Shown piece after piece: positions 1 to 8,866 of a DNA stretch of 51,221 nucleotides. The notes below the pieces were generated by a model. It saw nothing but the letters and a program-made list of their open reading frames with translations. It had not been told where the DNA came from and searched no databases. A program made the position numbers and the translations under genes. The stretch is from Neolewinella aurantiaca (GTDB lineage: Bacteria > Bacteroidota > Bacteroidia > Chitinophagales > Saprospiraceae). Position 1 is the stretch's first letter. Every line of letters begins with the position of its first letter. The stretch covers positions 1 to 51,221 of the forward strand of contig NZ_VOXD01000040.1 of assembly GCF_008014675.1 (NCBI RefSeq), given 5' to 3'.

Positions 1-2
1 AA

Positions 3-101
3 GTGGATGGTGAACCAAACAAGCGTTTCTTGGGTCAGGAATCTGATCGACTCCAGGTAATGGATCAAGGGGGAGATTGGTCGTTTCCTTATTTTGCATG
101 A
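3..101 (+). CDS. possible 3' end of a gene entering from the left edge
   Basis: An open frame of 32 codons enters from the left edge and ends with TGA at 99-101. The visible peptide includes the stretches FLGQESDRLQ and DQGGDWSFPYF, which have a plausible protein-like composition. It would be convergent with the leftward MbnP gene. The fragment is too short to assign, and a chance frame cannot be excluded. Confidence 0.25.
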   Translation: MDGEPNKRFLGQESDRLQVMDQGGDWSFPYFA

Positions 102-374
102 CTCAATAACGGAAAACAATCCCGGCTAGATTAATTTTATAGTATGCGTTAGCCCTGCCCCCGGCCCCTCTCCTCGGGAGAGGGGAGACGTGACAAGCGG
201 CAAGTTCGTGATAGTAGTGCATCTCGTGATACACACGGAACTCGAGGGTAATGTGAATAACCAAATGCACAACGAAAACGCGGAGACAGGGCCCCACGCT
301 ACAAGACAGGGCCTTCCGGCCCTAAGCAAATGCTCAACCCGTTATGTTAGCGAGAGAGTAGAAGATGACCCAAG
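102..374. other. intergenic region with palindromic repeat DNA
   Basis: No convincing gene is seen here. The stretch holds a perfect 9-bp hairpin (CCCCTCTCC, loop TCG, GGAGAGGGG) at 165-185 and a shorter palindrome AGGGCC-TTCC-GGCCCT near 311-326. The first resembles the CCCTCTCC/GGAGAGGG palindromes seen at 22.7 kb and 40.7 kb, so this is probably degraded REP-like repeat DNA. Short open frames across it look like chance. Confidence 0.5.
165..185. repeat. REP-like palindrome
   Basis: Perfect inverted repeat with 9-bp arms CCCTCTCC-type (165-173 and 177-185) and a 3-nt loop. The same arm sequence recurs inside pglX (22.67-22.78 kb) and in the MITE-like element at 40.66-40.70 kb. Confidence 0.6.
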
Positions 375-1067
375 CTAACTGCTTTGGCGTTCGGCGCTGA
401 ACAGTTCAGCCAGCAGATCTGCCATCTTTGCGGACGCTTCGTTAGGGCTCATGACCTGGTACTGCTTTTTGACGTTGACCGTTTTGAAAAAGCGATCGAG
501 GTTGAGGTAAACGGGGACAATGGCAGCGGGGGACACCTTGAGAGTGACTTCGCGTTGCGAAGCAAACGGCCCCTGGAAACCACCGACATGAAACTGGAAG
601 CGGTTTTGCCGGACGGGGCATTCGGGGTCAGTTCCTTCGAGTTTGAAGTTGATGTAGCCGGAGCGCCAGGTCCAGTACATCCCCCTGGTTGGGTCAAGAT
701 CGCCGCCGAAGGCGCCGGATGCTGCGGTGAGACTGTCTACCCCGAGGGTGAAACTCACTTCGTCGTAGTTGAGCCCGGGGGGTGTTGCGAGCTGCAGATT
801 TAACCCAGCGGGAGCCTCGAGATCAAGGAGGTGGTGTCGTTTGGCAGGGGTGAAAACCGTTGTGCCATCTTGAAGAAACCTAATGTCGGAGAGGTACCAA
901 CGGAGTACTTCAACCCGCCTTGCACCTGCGACCGCGCCATCATGACCTGCTGCATTATCGGCCCCCGAACGGAGCACTCGTCCGTCCAGTATCGGCCGGA
1001 AGCTCAGGGCTGTCTGTGCCGGGAGCACAGAGGTGAAGAAAAGTAAGGCGAAGAGGATACGGAGCAT
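375..1067 (-). CDS. MbnP family copper-associated protein
   Basis: 230 residues with an N-terminal signal peptide (LLFFTSVLPAQTA), so exported to the periplasm or outer surface. The central GMYWTWRSGYINFKLEG stretch (about residues 130-146) is characteristic of the MbnP domain, a family linked to copper handling and often found with MbnH or cytochrome c peroxidase partners. It is the last gene of a leftward run behind an ECF sigma factor, an anti-sigma-like protein and a Spy/CpxP-like protein, 29 bp after its neighbour, which suggests a metal-stress operon. Residues about 44-50 (DGAVAGAR) are encoded by a copy of the window's 19-bp interspersed sequence, read here in a frame not used elsewhere. 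The family call is from recognisable motifs; the metal bound is inferred. Confidence 0.8.
   Translation of the reverse strand: MLRILFALLFFTSVLPAQTALSFRPILDGRVLRSGADNAAGHDGAVAGARRVEVLRWYLSDIRFLQDGTTVFTPAKRHHLLDLEAPAGLNLQLATPPGLNYDEVSFTLGVDSLTAASGAFGGDLDPTRGMYWTWRSGYINFKLEGTDPECPVRQNRFQFHVGGFQGPFASQREVTLKVSPAAIVPVYLNLDRFFKTVNVKKQYQVMSPNEASAKMADLLAELFSAERQSS
920..938 (+). repeat. 19-bp interspersed coding repeat, copy 1
   Basis: TTGCACCTGCGACCGCGCC, inside the MbnP gene and antisense to it. It matches the copy at 45207-45225 exactly over 19 bases (reverse complement). Confidence 0.85.
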
Positions 1068-1096
1068 AATGAACCATTGAGCGGCAGGGTGGGGCT

Positions 1097-1588
1097 TTAC
1101 CGATCGTTTTTCTTCTCGGGCCGTTCACCGTCGTTGCGTCTTCCGGGCTTCGGCTTTTGCTGTCCTCTCTTTAATACCTGCCTGATAACATGATCGATGA
1201 AGCCGGGATACTCTGAGAGTTGCTCGGGCGTGAGAATGTTTTTGACGGCGAGGAAATGATCGTAAGTAGATTGTATTTTCTGCTCTTCGAGGGAAATGAT
1301 CTCCGGCGGCACGGGCTGCGAAGTAAATACAGTTGGGTCCTTTAGGGCCCCGAAGTAATTCTTCAGAATCTCGCGCTGATTCATATTGACTTGCTGCGTA
1401 ATTGCCTTATGCTTTTCGACGGATTCGAAGAACTCGCTCTTTTGCTGTTCGTTGAGACCGAATGGCTCCTCGAAAGTGCCCGGGCCAAACTGGGCCGAGG
1501 GGCGGCCGAACCAAAGAAAAGCCACAAGGATCAGGTTGAGAAGAAGTAAGCCAGCGATGGTAAATTTATACAGAGTAACCTTCTCCAT
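1097..1588 (-). CDS. Spy/CpxP-like membrane-anchored periplasmic metal-stress protein
   Basis: 163 residues starting MEKVTLYKF. One N-terminal membrane anchor (ITIAGLLLLNLILVAFLWF-like, residues about 8-27) is followed by a charged helical periplasmic part. An ILTPEQLSEYPGF segment near residue 120 matches the LTxxQ signature of the Spy/CpxP and periplasmic heavy-metal-sensor families. The C-terminus is very basic (KRGQQKPKPGRRNDGERPEKK). I chose this start because the ATG overlaps the TAA of the upstream gene by one base (TAATG), a translational-coupling arrangement. A longer reading exists but runs in another frame through the upstream gene. It probably acts with the ECF sigma and its membrane partner in envelope or metal stress sensing. 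Confidence 0.7.
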   Translation of the reverse strand: MEKVTLYKFTIAGLLLLNLILVAFLWFGRPSAQFGPGTFEEPFGLNEQQKSEFFESVEKHKAITQQVNMNQREILKNYFGALKDPTVFTSQPVPPEIISLEEQKIQSTYDHFLAVKNILTPEQLSEYPGFIDHVIRQVLKRGQQKPKPGRRNDGERPEKKNDR

Positions 1589-1851
1589 TAATAGTAGATT
1601 TCGTAATCTGAAATGATGGTGTTTTCGACCGCCGCCATTCCCGGAGAGGTTTCCGGCTGCGCTTGCGAGTACTGCACGATGGCAGCGACGTTGATAGCCG
1701 CCAGGATTACCGCAGCGGCAGCAAACTGGCGCCAATCGGCCAGCGCGACAACCTTTGCCTGCCCGATTTTTGCCTCGATTTTGTCGAACAACCCTTCGGG
1801 AGGGACGGCCCTCGGGAGGTTACGGAGATGATTATATGTTTTGTCTTCCAT
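1588..1851 (-). CDS. small single-pass membrane protein, probable anti-sigma-type partner
   Basis: 87 residues: a soluble N-terminal half (MEDKTYNHLRNLPRAVPPEGLFDKIE) that would face the cytoplasm, one membrane helix (FAAAAVILAAINVAAIVQY, about residues 43-61) and a short outer tail. It sits 33 bp downstream of the ECF sigma gene and is coupled to the following gene by a one-base overlap. Position and topology fit a minimal anti-sigma factor, as often seen in Bacteroidota metal-responsive clusters. No anti-sigma zinc motif is visible, so the role is inferred from context. Confidence 0.6.
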   Translation of the reverse strand: MEDKTYNHLRNLPRAVPPEGLFDKIEAKIGQAKVVALADWRQFAAAAVILAAINVAAIVQYSQAQPETSPGMAAVENTIISDYEIYY

Positions 1852-1884
1852 TGTTATTTAAATTGTCGCTATATGTTTTGACTT

Positions 1885-2433
1885 TTAGCGTTCGATTGTA
1901 TTGCGCAGACTTTTCTTTGCCCGCATAAGAAGGCCTTCAACGGCTTTGAGGCTCAGCCCCATAATGTCGGCGACTTGCTGGCGGGGCAATTCTTCGACGT
2001 AACTGAGCACAAAGGCCGTTTTCTGCCGGTCGGGCAAGCGGTAGATGGCCGAAAAAATGGCCTTGTTCTCTTCCCGCTCTTCAAGTTTAGCTTCCGGATG
2101 ATGAAAATCAGGCGGATCCTGCCCGGGATTGATCATCCCGAAAATGCCGCGCCTTTGCTTTTTCTTAAGCGCAGTCAGTGAAGTATTGACCGCAATCCGG
2201 TACAACCAGGTCGTTACCTGGCTTTCTGCTTTGAACCCGGCTGCAGACCGCCAAACCTTGGTAAATACATCCTGACTAACTTCTTCTGCATCCGTTTCGT
2301 TTTGAAGATAAGTGAGTGCCGTATTGTAAACACGACTACTGTGCCGGTTGTACAGCTCGCGCAGGGCCTGGGCATCGCAATTAGCGATACCGGCGATGAG
2401 GGCACGATCGGTAGTGTTGGGCATATAAGCCAT
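1885..2433 (-). CDS. ECF-type RNA polymerase sigma factor
   Basis: About 182 residues. Region 2 is visible in LRELYNRHSSRVYNTALTY and DAEEVSQDVFTKVWR, followed by the region 2.4-like TWLYRIAVNTSL. Region 4 is in RQKTAFVLSYVEELPRQQVADIMGLSLKAVEGLLMRAK, with its helix-turn-helix. The length is typical of sigma-24/ECF proteins. The start at 2433 (MAYMPN) is preferred. A TTG at 2460 gives nine more residues and an ATG at 2424 three fewer; no strong ribosome site decides this. It heads a leftward operon with the anti-sigma-like, Spy-like and MbnP genes, which it probably controls. Confidence 0.9.
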   Translation of the reverse strand: MAYMPNTTDRALIAGIANCDAQALRELYNRHSSRVYNTALTYLQNETDAEEVSQDVFTKVWRSAAGFKAESQVTTWLYRIAVNTSLTALKKKQRRGIFGMINPGQDPPDFHHPEAKLEEREENKAIFSAIYRLPDRQKTAFVLSYVEELPRQQVADIMGLSLKAVEGLLMRAKKSLRNTIER

Positions 2434-2696
2434 GTTCGTCTGCTTCTTGGACGCCCGCAAGGTAAAAATCCTTCGCCTGAAGAGGAGGAAAGACGACTTC
2501 TTATTGGAAATTAACCTAAAACTACCTTTTGAAGGCCGACGACGAGGGAAGTTTCCTGGTCCTTAACCAGGCTAGGAGCAATTGTGTGGATTGCTTGGCT
2601 CCGACTAAAACTGTTAAAAAAAGCCGCTCACGGAAGAATTACAGGGCTTGCCTGAAAAAAAAGTGAGCGCAGAGGGCCAGTACGTAACTTTGAAAA

Positions 2697-3101
2697 ATGT
2701 GTGATTTTAATATCGTGCCAGAATACCCGGGCAAGCCCGGAAATCATGTTCTTCTTGTCGAAAAAGACCCGCTTCAACGTTACTTGTTGGAAGTACTGCT
2801 TAGTGAAGCCGAATGGGTGGTCAGATTGGCGAAAGACCCTGAGGATGCCCTGAATTGCTGCGAGTATGACTTTTTCGATGCTGCTATCATCAACTCGCAT
2901 TATTCCGAAGGACAAACGGGCTGGGCCCTGGCAAAGCGGTTTCGGGAAGACTACAATCTCCCCTGCCTGATGATTACATCTTCGCGGGTTACGGAGTTGG
3001 AGGAGCTGCCAGATTTTACCGAAAGGCAGGAGCTGCTCTTCAAGCCCTACCGGCTGATGGAATGCAGGCGGCGTTTGCAGGAATTGATCAGCCAAAGGTG
3101 A
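2697..3101 (+). CDS. single-domain response-regulator-like protein, phosphoacceptor replaced
   Basis: 134 residues with a receiver fold from about residue 16: the acidic pocket VEKD (E22, D24), hydrophobic strands, ITSS (S95) and the invariant lysine in LLFKPY (K116). The expected phosphoacceptor Asp is Asn in the strand AAIINSHYS (N66), so phosphorylation in the usual way is unlikely. There is no output domain. It lies between the ECF operon (divergent) and the histidine kinase pair, and could be an atypical receiver acting by protein contact. The call as receiver domain is firm; the loss of phosphorylation is inferred from the substitution. Confidence 0.7.
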   Translation: MCDFNIVPEYPGKPGNHVLLVEKDPLQRYLLEVLLSEAEWVVRLAKDPEDALNCCEYDFFDAAIINSHYSEGQTGWALAKRFREDYNLPCLMITSSRVTELEELPDFTERQELLFKPYRLMECRRRLQELISQR

Positions 3102-3281
3102 TGATGGTATAGACGTATCTGCTCTCTTTTCGGGATACGCGTTGTAACGCCTTTAGTGCGGATAGTCAGTAAATACTAAGCTTTTGTCTGTGAATACGTA
3201 ACTTGTGCTGATTATCGCAGTGCAAAAAAAAGATCGCAGCTGCGTTGCAGCCTATAATTAACTTGCAGTCTCCCAGCATAA

Positions 3282-5153
3282 ATGTCCAGAATTAAATACA
3301 TCATTATACTGGGCCTCTTCAGTTTTTTTCTGAATGCACAATCAACAGCAGTAAAGGTAGATGCTATACTGGCTGGCCCCAGAGACACGCACCAATTGGG
3401 GATACTGATAGAGCTGTTGGCGGATATGATCAACGCAGGGGATATTATACCTGATACGGTATTTGATCAGTCGCAGGATATGGCGTGTGAATTGGAAGAT
3501 TTCTGGAGCCTTGCCGCGATCTATTCTGACCGGAGTATTTATGATCTGAATACAGGGCAGATAGAAAAAGGCCTGGTACACGTAGACGAAGCCATCGAAT
3601 ACGCTGAGATAAGTGAGAAGAATTACCTGATCCCGGACTGTTATGCGACCAAGATTCATCTCTTGATGATCGATGGACAGACGAAAGAAGCCGCAGAGCT
3701 GGCTTCTGGGTTAGCCAAGACATACCGCGCCGAAGGCGATTTGTACAACGAAGCCATAATTTACCAGTTGCTATCGAGCATAAGTTCGGGGTTGAGAGAC
3801 CACGAACTTACCAGGTTGTACGATTCTACGGCCGTTGAACTGGCGCGGCAAAGTGGTTACGTAGACGTATTATTGTCGGTGCTGAGTACCAGGGCGGAGA
3901 ACCTCAACTTACTCGGCTATCCGGAGGAGGCATTAGAGCAGTCTGAAGAGGCGTTGGCGATGGCGACGGAGCACGAAATGGAATTTGAAATCGGAAATGC
4001 CCTGAGTGCACGTGCCGTGGCGAATACCACCCTGGGGAATTACGCTACAGCCCTTGAAGACTTCGAGAAACTGACAGAATGGTACGGCGATCAGAAATTC
4101 GCCTGGGTCATGATCAGCGAGGGAATACTTCTGCAGCGGATTGGCCGGCATGACGATGCACGGGAGTTGTTACTGGAAGCCAAGACGTTGATCAAAGAAA
4201 CCTCAAACGACCACCTGGCGCTGAAAAGGTGTTACCTCGCGCTGCAAACGGTAGGGTTGAGTGCTGCAGAATATGATACCGTTGTTATGTACACCAGGCT
4301 TGCGGAAATAGAGCAGGACTCACTGCAAATCGCAGAGAATATGAAAAACCTGCTGGAGCTGGAGAAAAGATACAAGACGGAAGAGAAAACAGCTGAAATC
4401 AGTAAGCAGCAGGCTGAGTTGGCACGGCAGCAAACCCAGCTTTACGTAACGATCGGAGGGCTGTTGGTCGCCCTTTTGGTGGGGGCAGGGTTTATTCTGT
4501 TCAGCTGGAACCTCAGAAAACGCAATGCTGAAAACCAACAGCTGATAAAAGAAAAGGAAATCCTGATCGGGGAAATCCATCACCGGGTAAAGAACAACCT
4601 CCAGGTTATTTCGAGCCTGCTGCAGTTGCAGCGCCGGGGCCTGGAAACCAACGATGAAAAGGGTAGGGAAGCCCTGAAAGAAAGCCAGAACCGGGTAAAC
4701 TCGATGGGGCTGATTCACCGGAAGCTCTACCAGGGTACGGAGGTGACTTCAGTAGATATGGCAGCGTATCTCAAAGACCTGGGAGAAACCCTCCTCGATG
4801 CCTACCAACTGGAGGACCAGGTGGATATTTTCTACGATGTAACCGAAATTAAACTCGACGTCGACGTAGCGATACCGCTTGGTTTGATCGTAAACGAGTT
4901 GGTAACCAACTCCCTGAAGTACGCATTCCCCAACGGTAGGGAAGGTTTGATCGGGATCTCGTTGCACCCCGAAAAAAAGCAGTTGCGCCTGACAGTAAAC
5001 GACGACGGTGTAGGAGCTGCCGCCGCCGCTACACGCTCCGACGGAACTTCTTTTGGCAATAACCTCATAGAACTGCTTACCGAAAAACTCAAAGGAAGGC
5101 TAACGAAACTAAGCGGACGGGGATACGGTGTGGAAATTCTGTTTCCGGGGTAA
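3282..5153 (+). CDS. TPR-containing HisKA_2 sensor histidine kinase (copy 1)
   Basis: 623 residues. Signal peptide (LGLFSFFLNAQ), then a periplasmic helical region of TPR-like repeats (about residues 40-380), a coiled coil, and one membrane helix (LYVTIGGLLVALLVGAGFIL, about 387-409). The cytoplasmic kinase follows: the HisKA_2 box EIHHRVKNNLQVISSLLQL with the phosphoacceptor at H433/H434, the N box NELVTNSLKYAF (N538) and the G1-like NDDGVG (D574) of the ATPase domain. It autophosphorylates and would signal to a response regulator. The convergent LytTR regulator at 7492-8229 is the nearest full candidate. The next gene is a close paralogue of the same length and order, so the pair arose by tandem duplication. 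The ligand is unknown. Confidence 0.85.
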   Translation: MSRIKYIIILGLFSFFLNAQSTAVKVDAILAGPRDTHQLGILIELLADMINAGDIIPDTVFDQSQDMACELEDFWSLAAIYSDRSIYDLNTGQIEKGLVHVDEAIEYAEISEKNYLIPDCYATKIHLLMIDGQTKEAAELASGLAKTYRAEGDLYNEAIIYQLLSSISSGLRDHELTRLYDSTAVELARQSGYVDVLLSVLSTRAENLNLLGYPEEALEQSEEALAMATEHEMEFEIGNALSARAVANTTLGNYATALEDFEKLTEWYGDQKFAWVMISEGILLQRIGRHDDARELLLEAKTLIKETSNDHLALKRCYLALQTVGLSAAEYDTVVMYTRLAEIEQDSLQIAENMKNLLELEKRYKTEEKTAEISKQQAELARQQTQLYVTIGGLLVALLVGAGFILFSWNLRKRNAENQQLIKEKEILIGEIHHRVKNNLQVISSLLQLQRRGLETNDEKGREALKESQNRVNSMGLIHRKLYQGTEVTSVDMAAYLKDLGETLLDAYQLEDQVDIFYDVTEIKLDVDVAIPLGLIVNELVTNSLKYAFPNGREGLIGISLHPEKKQLRLTVNDDGVGAAAAATRSDGTSFGNNLIELLTEKLKGRLTKLSGRGYGVEILFPG

Positions 5154-5579
5154 ACGCGGCATTCACGAAATTAACCTGCCGCTCCGTGATTTGCTCGCAA
5201 TGACTGAAAAGAGGGCTGCTCCTGAGCGGGCATTTTACTTTCCACCCGCTACCAATTGCCTGAGGGGTTTGTGCAGAAACTCGGCAGCTAAAGGGCTGCA
5301 TCGGGAATTTTTATGGGCAACATTCAAACACAGATACAACATTCAATTTTGTGTGTGTATTGTACATGGATTTGGTGGCTAAATGTTTTTAATGTAATTT
5401 TAGGTGGTGTAAATGGGTGGTTAGCAAGTGGTTGGAGAATCTGTCCTTCAGCAGGAAAGAAAAGTTCAAAAAGGAGGGTCGACCTTTTTAGACCTTCAAA
5501 AAGGTTACTTTAGCCGCTACTACTCGTAATGAGTAGCACGCAGACATAGATGACACTTTATACCTAGATTCCAAAATCA
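5154..5579. other. intergenic region upstream of second kinase, with operator-like repeats
   Basis: No gene is seen. Near its right end are a 10-bp direct repeat TTCAAAAAGG (5466-5475 and 5496-5505, 30 bp apart), an 8-bp inverted repeat ACCTTTTT/AAAAAGGT (5483-5490 and 5499-5506), and a 6-bp inverted repeat CTACTC/GAGTAG (5520-5525 and 5531-5536). The spacing and position 45-115 bp before the kinase start suggest regulatory sites for that gene. No protein can be named that binds them. Confidence 0.4.
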
Positions 5580-7460
5580 ATGTATTTTATTCGTTTTTCG
5601 CTACTGATCTTCAGTATGGCTTTTGCCGTACTGCTGCACGGTCAATCGTCCACCGAAGAGCGGCTGGACAGCATTCTGGCTACCCCCGCAGACACCTCTC
5701 AAGTTCGTGCACTTATCCAATTATCATATAACCTGGCGGAGACAATGTCCGACATCCCCGATCGGCTCTATGATCGTGGCATAGAACTGGGCGTAGAACT
5801 GAAAGACTACCGGGGGCTTGCAAACCTTTACAGCGAGTTGTACATCAACTGCCTCAATAATGGTGATGCCGATAAGGGCCTGCCGGCGGTGGCAGAAGCC
5901 ATCAGGTATGCCGGGTTGAGTGGATTGAAGTCTATGGAAAACACCGCGAGGGTTCATGAGACCATCCTGCTTATGATGAGCGGTGCGACGAAGAAAGCCT
6001 CGGAAAAAGCTGCGGTACTGGCCAAACAGTTCAGAGCTGAGGGGAACGTAAGAAGCGCCGCCGAAGCGTACTACTTTCTCTCTACGCTCAGCTCTGGCTT
6101 CGGTGACAAAGAACTCACCCTGACCTACGACTCGCTTGCTGTGGCCCTGGCCAGGGAAAGTGAACACGACCGTACGATTGCTTCAGCAACGGCACTCGCT
6201 TCGATCAATTTCAGTATGATGGACCTGCCCGAAAAAGCCCTGGCGATGGCCGAAGAATCCGTTATTGTGTCCGAAAGGATCGGCAGTAAAACCTTACTCG
6301 ATAATGCCCTTAGCGCAAGGGCGCTCGCCAATACGACGCTCGGCAACTATGATCGTGCTTACGAAGATTACAATTTGCTGCAAGTAGGGGAGGGTGATCA
6401 AAAATCGCCGTGGCGAATGACCAACAAAGGGGTTCTGTTGCAACGAACTGGCCGCCATGAGGAGGCGCGGGAATTGATCCTGGAAGCAATCAATATCCTG
6501 AAACAAACCACCAATGACCCCGTCGGGCTCAGCCGAAGCTACATGGCTTTACAAACAGTAGGCCTCAACGAAGCCCAGTACGATACCGTAGTTTGGTACG
6601 GTAAGCTCATGAAGGCTCAGGCCGATTCGTTGCAGGCAGCCGAAAACATTAGGAACCTGCGGGAGATGGAAGAAATCCATAAAACGGAGGAGAAAGAGAG
6701 GGAGATTCTTGACCAGCAAAAGGAAATTGCCAACAAGAGGATTCAACTCATCATCCTGTTCGGCGGATTGCTCGTGGCCCTGGCCGGCGTGCTAAGCTAT
6801 TTCCTCCTGAGCAGAAGACTGAAAAAGAAGGTTGTAGAAAATGAACGGCTCATCTCGGAAAAGGAATTACTGGTCAGCGAAATCCACCACCGGGTGAAAA
6901 ACAACCTCCAGGTAATTTCGAGTTTGTTGCAGTTGCAACGGGGCGGACTGGAAGCCAACGACGAGAAGGGCAGAGAGGCGTTACTGGAAAGCCAGAACCG
7001 GGTTAGCTCGATGGGCCTGATCCACAATAAACTTTACCAGGGAACGCAGGTAACCGCGGTCAATATGCCAGATTACATCAAGGACCTCGGAGAAACCCTG
7101 CTCGATGCTTACCGCCTTGAAGAACAGGTCGAAATTTTCTACGATGTGGAAGACATGAACCTCGACGTGGACCTGGCGATTCCCCTCGGCCTCATCATCA
7201 ATGAGTTGGTTACCAACTCATTGAAGTATGCTTTCCCCGGAGGCCGCGAAGGACTTATCGAAATATCGCTGCACCACACCAACGAGGAGGTGCAACTTGC
7301 CGTGACCGATGATGGAGTAGGCGTAGCGGGAGCCTCTAAACGAAAAGACAGTACCAATTTCGGACAAAGCCTCATCGGGCTTCTCGTTGAGAAGCTGAAA
7401 GGATCGTACCGGACGTCGACGGAAAAAGGGTACGGAGTCGTGATTTCGTTCCAGAAATAA
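5580..7460 (+). CDS. TPR-containing HisKA_2 sensor histidine kinase (copy 2)
   Basis: 626 residues, with the same plan as the preceding kinase: signal peptide (LLIFSMAFAVLLHGQ), periplasmic TPR-like helices, and a membrane helix (LIILFGGLLVALAGVLSYFLL, about 388-408). The HisKA_2 box is SEIHHRVKNNLQVISSLLQLQ (H436/H437), followed by the ATPase N box NELVTNSLKYAF and TDDGVGV. The kinase halves are nearly superimposable on copy 1, while the sensor halves have diverged more, as expected when two receptors keep one output pathway. It is convergent with the LytTR regulator gene, whose stop lies 31 bp beyond this stop. The ligand is unknown. Confidence 0.85.
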   Translation: MYFIRFSLLIFSMAFAVLLHGQSSTEERLDSILATPADTSQVRALIQLSYNLAETMSDIPDRLYDRGIELGVELKDYRGLANLYSELYINCLNNGDADKGLPAVAEAIRYAGLSGLKSMENTARVHETILLMMSGATKKASEKAAVLAKQFRAEGNVRSAAEAYYFLSTLSSGFGDKELTLTYDSLAVALARESEHDRTIASATALASINFSMMDLPEKALAMAEESVIVSERIGSKTLLDNALSARALANTTLGNYDRAYEDYNLLQVGEGDQKSPWRMTNKGVLLQRTGRHEEARELILEAINILKQTTNDPVGLSRSYMALQTVGLNEAQYDTVVWYGKLMKAQADSLQAAENIRNLREMEEIHKTEEKEREILDQQKEIANKRIQLIILFGGLLVALAGVLSYFLLSRRLKKKVVENERLISEKELLVSEIHHRVKNNLQVISSLLQLQRGGLEANDEKGREALLESQNRVSSMGLIHNKLYQGTQVTAVNMPDYIKDLGETLLDAYRLEEQVEIFYDVEDMNLDVDLAIPLGLIINELVTNSLKYAFPGGREGLIEISLHHTNEEVQLAVTDDGVGVAGASKRKDSTNFGQSLIGLLVEKLKGSYRTSTEKGYGVVISFQK

Positions 7461-7491
7461 GCGATGCCCGCTAGCAGCCCGCCTGGCCGGA

Positions 7492-8229
7492 TTACATATT
7501 ATTGACCAGCGCAAGAATCTCGGCCCTTTTCGAACGGCTGATGGGGACCTTGTGCTTGCCCAGGTACACGTATCCATCTCCGATTTCGGTCACCCGATTC
7601 AGGTTCACGACGTAGGAGCGGTGACAACGGAAGAAAGCTAATTTAGGCGGAAACTGGGCGCACAGTTTTTTCAGGGTCTTGGTGGCGAGGTAACTGTGGT
7701 CTTCGGTGTGAACTTTGCAGTAGTAGTCGTCGGCTTCCAGGTAGAGAATGTCGGAAAACATCAACCGGACCAGGCGGTCTTTCACCTTGATGAACAAGCG
7801 ATCGTTGTGGGCAGAGGAGGCTTCCTTTCGTTTCGTGCCCGGGGCGGGCGTACCCGGTGCCGACTGGTTGATCGCCAGCGTTATTGCGTGCTCGAGGTCC
7901 CTGGTGCGGTAGGGCTTGGAGAGAAATGCCTGAGGTTGAACGCTGCAGGCCCTGCGGAAGGTCGGATCGTCGGAGTTACTGGTCAGAAAAATTAATGGAG
8001 ATTTTATGATTTTTTTCAGCCGTTTGGCTGTTTCAATCCCGTCAAGCGCGCCCGAAAGATGAACGTCCATCAGGATGAGGTCGGGGGTCCGGTTGCGTAC
8101 GGCCCGAATCGCCGCTTCGCCCGAATCAACGGCTGCGAATACTTCGTACCCCATATCAATCATTCTGGCTTGGAGATCTGCAGAAATGATTGTTTCATCT
8201 TCAATGATTAAAATGCTTTTTTTGGTCAT
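7492..8229 (-). CDS. LytTR-family response regulator
   Basis: 245 residues. The receiver domain (1-125) has the acid pair in IIEDE, phosphoacceptor D55 in LILMDVHL and K105 in FLSKPY. After a linker rich in Ala, Pro and Gly comes a LytTR DNA-binding domain (about 145-245: RLVRLMFSDILYLEADDYYCKV, FFRCHRSYVVNLNRV). It binds DNA and changes transcription when phosphorylated. It is convergent with, and adjacent to, the two HisKA_2 kinases, so it is their likely partner. Such receivers with a LytTR output are commonly paired with HisKA_2 kinases in Bacteroidota; the pairing here is inferred from location only. Confidence 0.85.
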   Translation of the reverse strand: MTKKSILIIEDETIISADLQARMIDMGYEVFAAVDSGEAAIRAVRNRTPDLILMDVHLSGALDGIETAKRLKKIIKSPLIFLTSNSDDPTFRRACSVQPQAFLSKPYRTRDLEHAITLAINQSAPGTPAPGTKRKEASSAHNDRLFIKVKDRLVRLMFSDILYLEADDYYCKVHTEDHSYLATKTLKKLCAQFPPKLAFFRCHRSYVVNLNRVTEIGDGYVYLGKHKVPISRSKRAEILALVNNM

Positions 8230-8345
8230 GGGAAGCCTCTTTAGGCAGAGTAAGATACTTCAAGTCTCACTTATTAATAGGTTTCATCAGGCGCAGCAGA
8301 CCAGCTTAACGATAAATACACATCTGTGTTTCTCCGGCAAAAAAG

Positions 8346-8375
8346 AACGGAGCAGGCTTTTTAGCCTGCTCCGTT
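8346..8375 (-). terminator. hairpin with U-tract on the minus strand
   Basis: Perfect 13-bp stem (arms 8346-8358 and 8363-8375, core GGAGCAGGCT) with a TTTT loop. On the minus strand the hairpin is followed by a run of six U (from A8339-A8344), the form of an intrinsic terminator for leftward transcription. It lies about 115 bp upstream of the LytTR regulator start, so it either shields that gene from leftward read-through or acts as an attenuator in its leader. Confidence 0.6.
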
Positions 8376-8866
8376 GGAAGGAAAGTACGTAAGTGCTTCT
8401 AAAAACAAGTGTTGTTCAAATTGAAGTTAAGTGTCGTAATTCAAATGCTTGCCTCAAAGCTAAGGCGGATAGTATTAACGGCACCTATGTTTTCAGGGAA
8501 GGCCGCAGAAAACTCAGGGAACGGCAACGATCTTTCAGGGAAGTGATTTTTCCGGCCGCTGAACTGTTGGCGGAGCCGGATTATGCACCAAATCTCCTGC
8601 CCCAAAAACAGAGCCGAAAGGTGCTGAGCCCCCGGATTTTCAAGCTCGTCATCACTTTATGCGTCTTGTTATTCAATAAGTTAGTGGCGCGGCCGCGGGT
8701 GCAGAGAAGGGTTAAAGGAGCCGGAGTACCAACCGCCAAAGCTCACCTGGTGCTCTGTTAATGCTCAATTTACGGGTTGGGTGCTGGTAGATTTGAGTAA
8801 CGAAGCCAGTCGCCAAAAGACACCGCAGCTAACCCGGAAATCTGAGCTTGACAGAGTACTAAGGGC

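Noticed and set aside
103..378. Short open frames in both strands of the first 380 bases
   Set aside because: They overlap each other and palindromic repeat DNA and have no protein-like features.
8393..8761. 122-codon open frame in the gene-poor region
   Set aside because: No recognisable domain, odd composition, and no upstream signals; probably chance.
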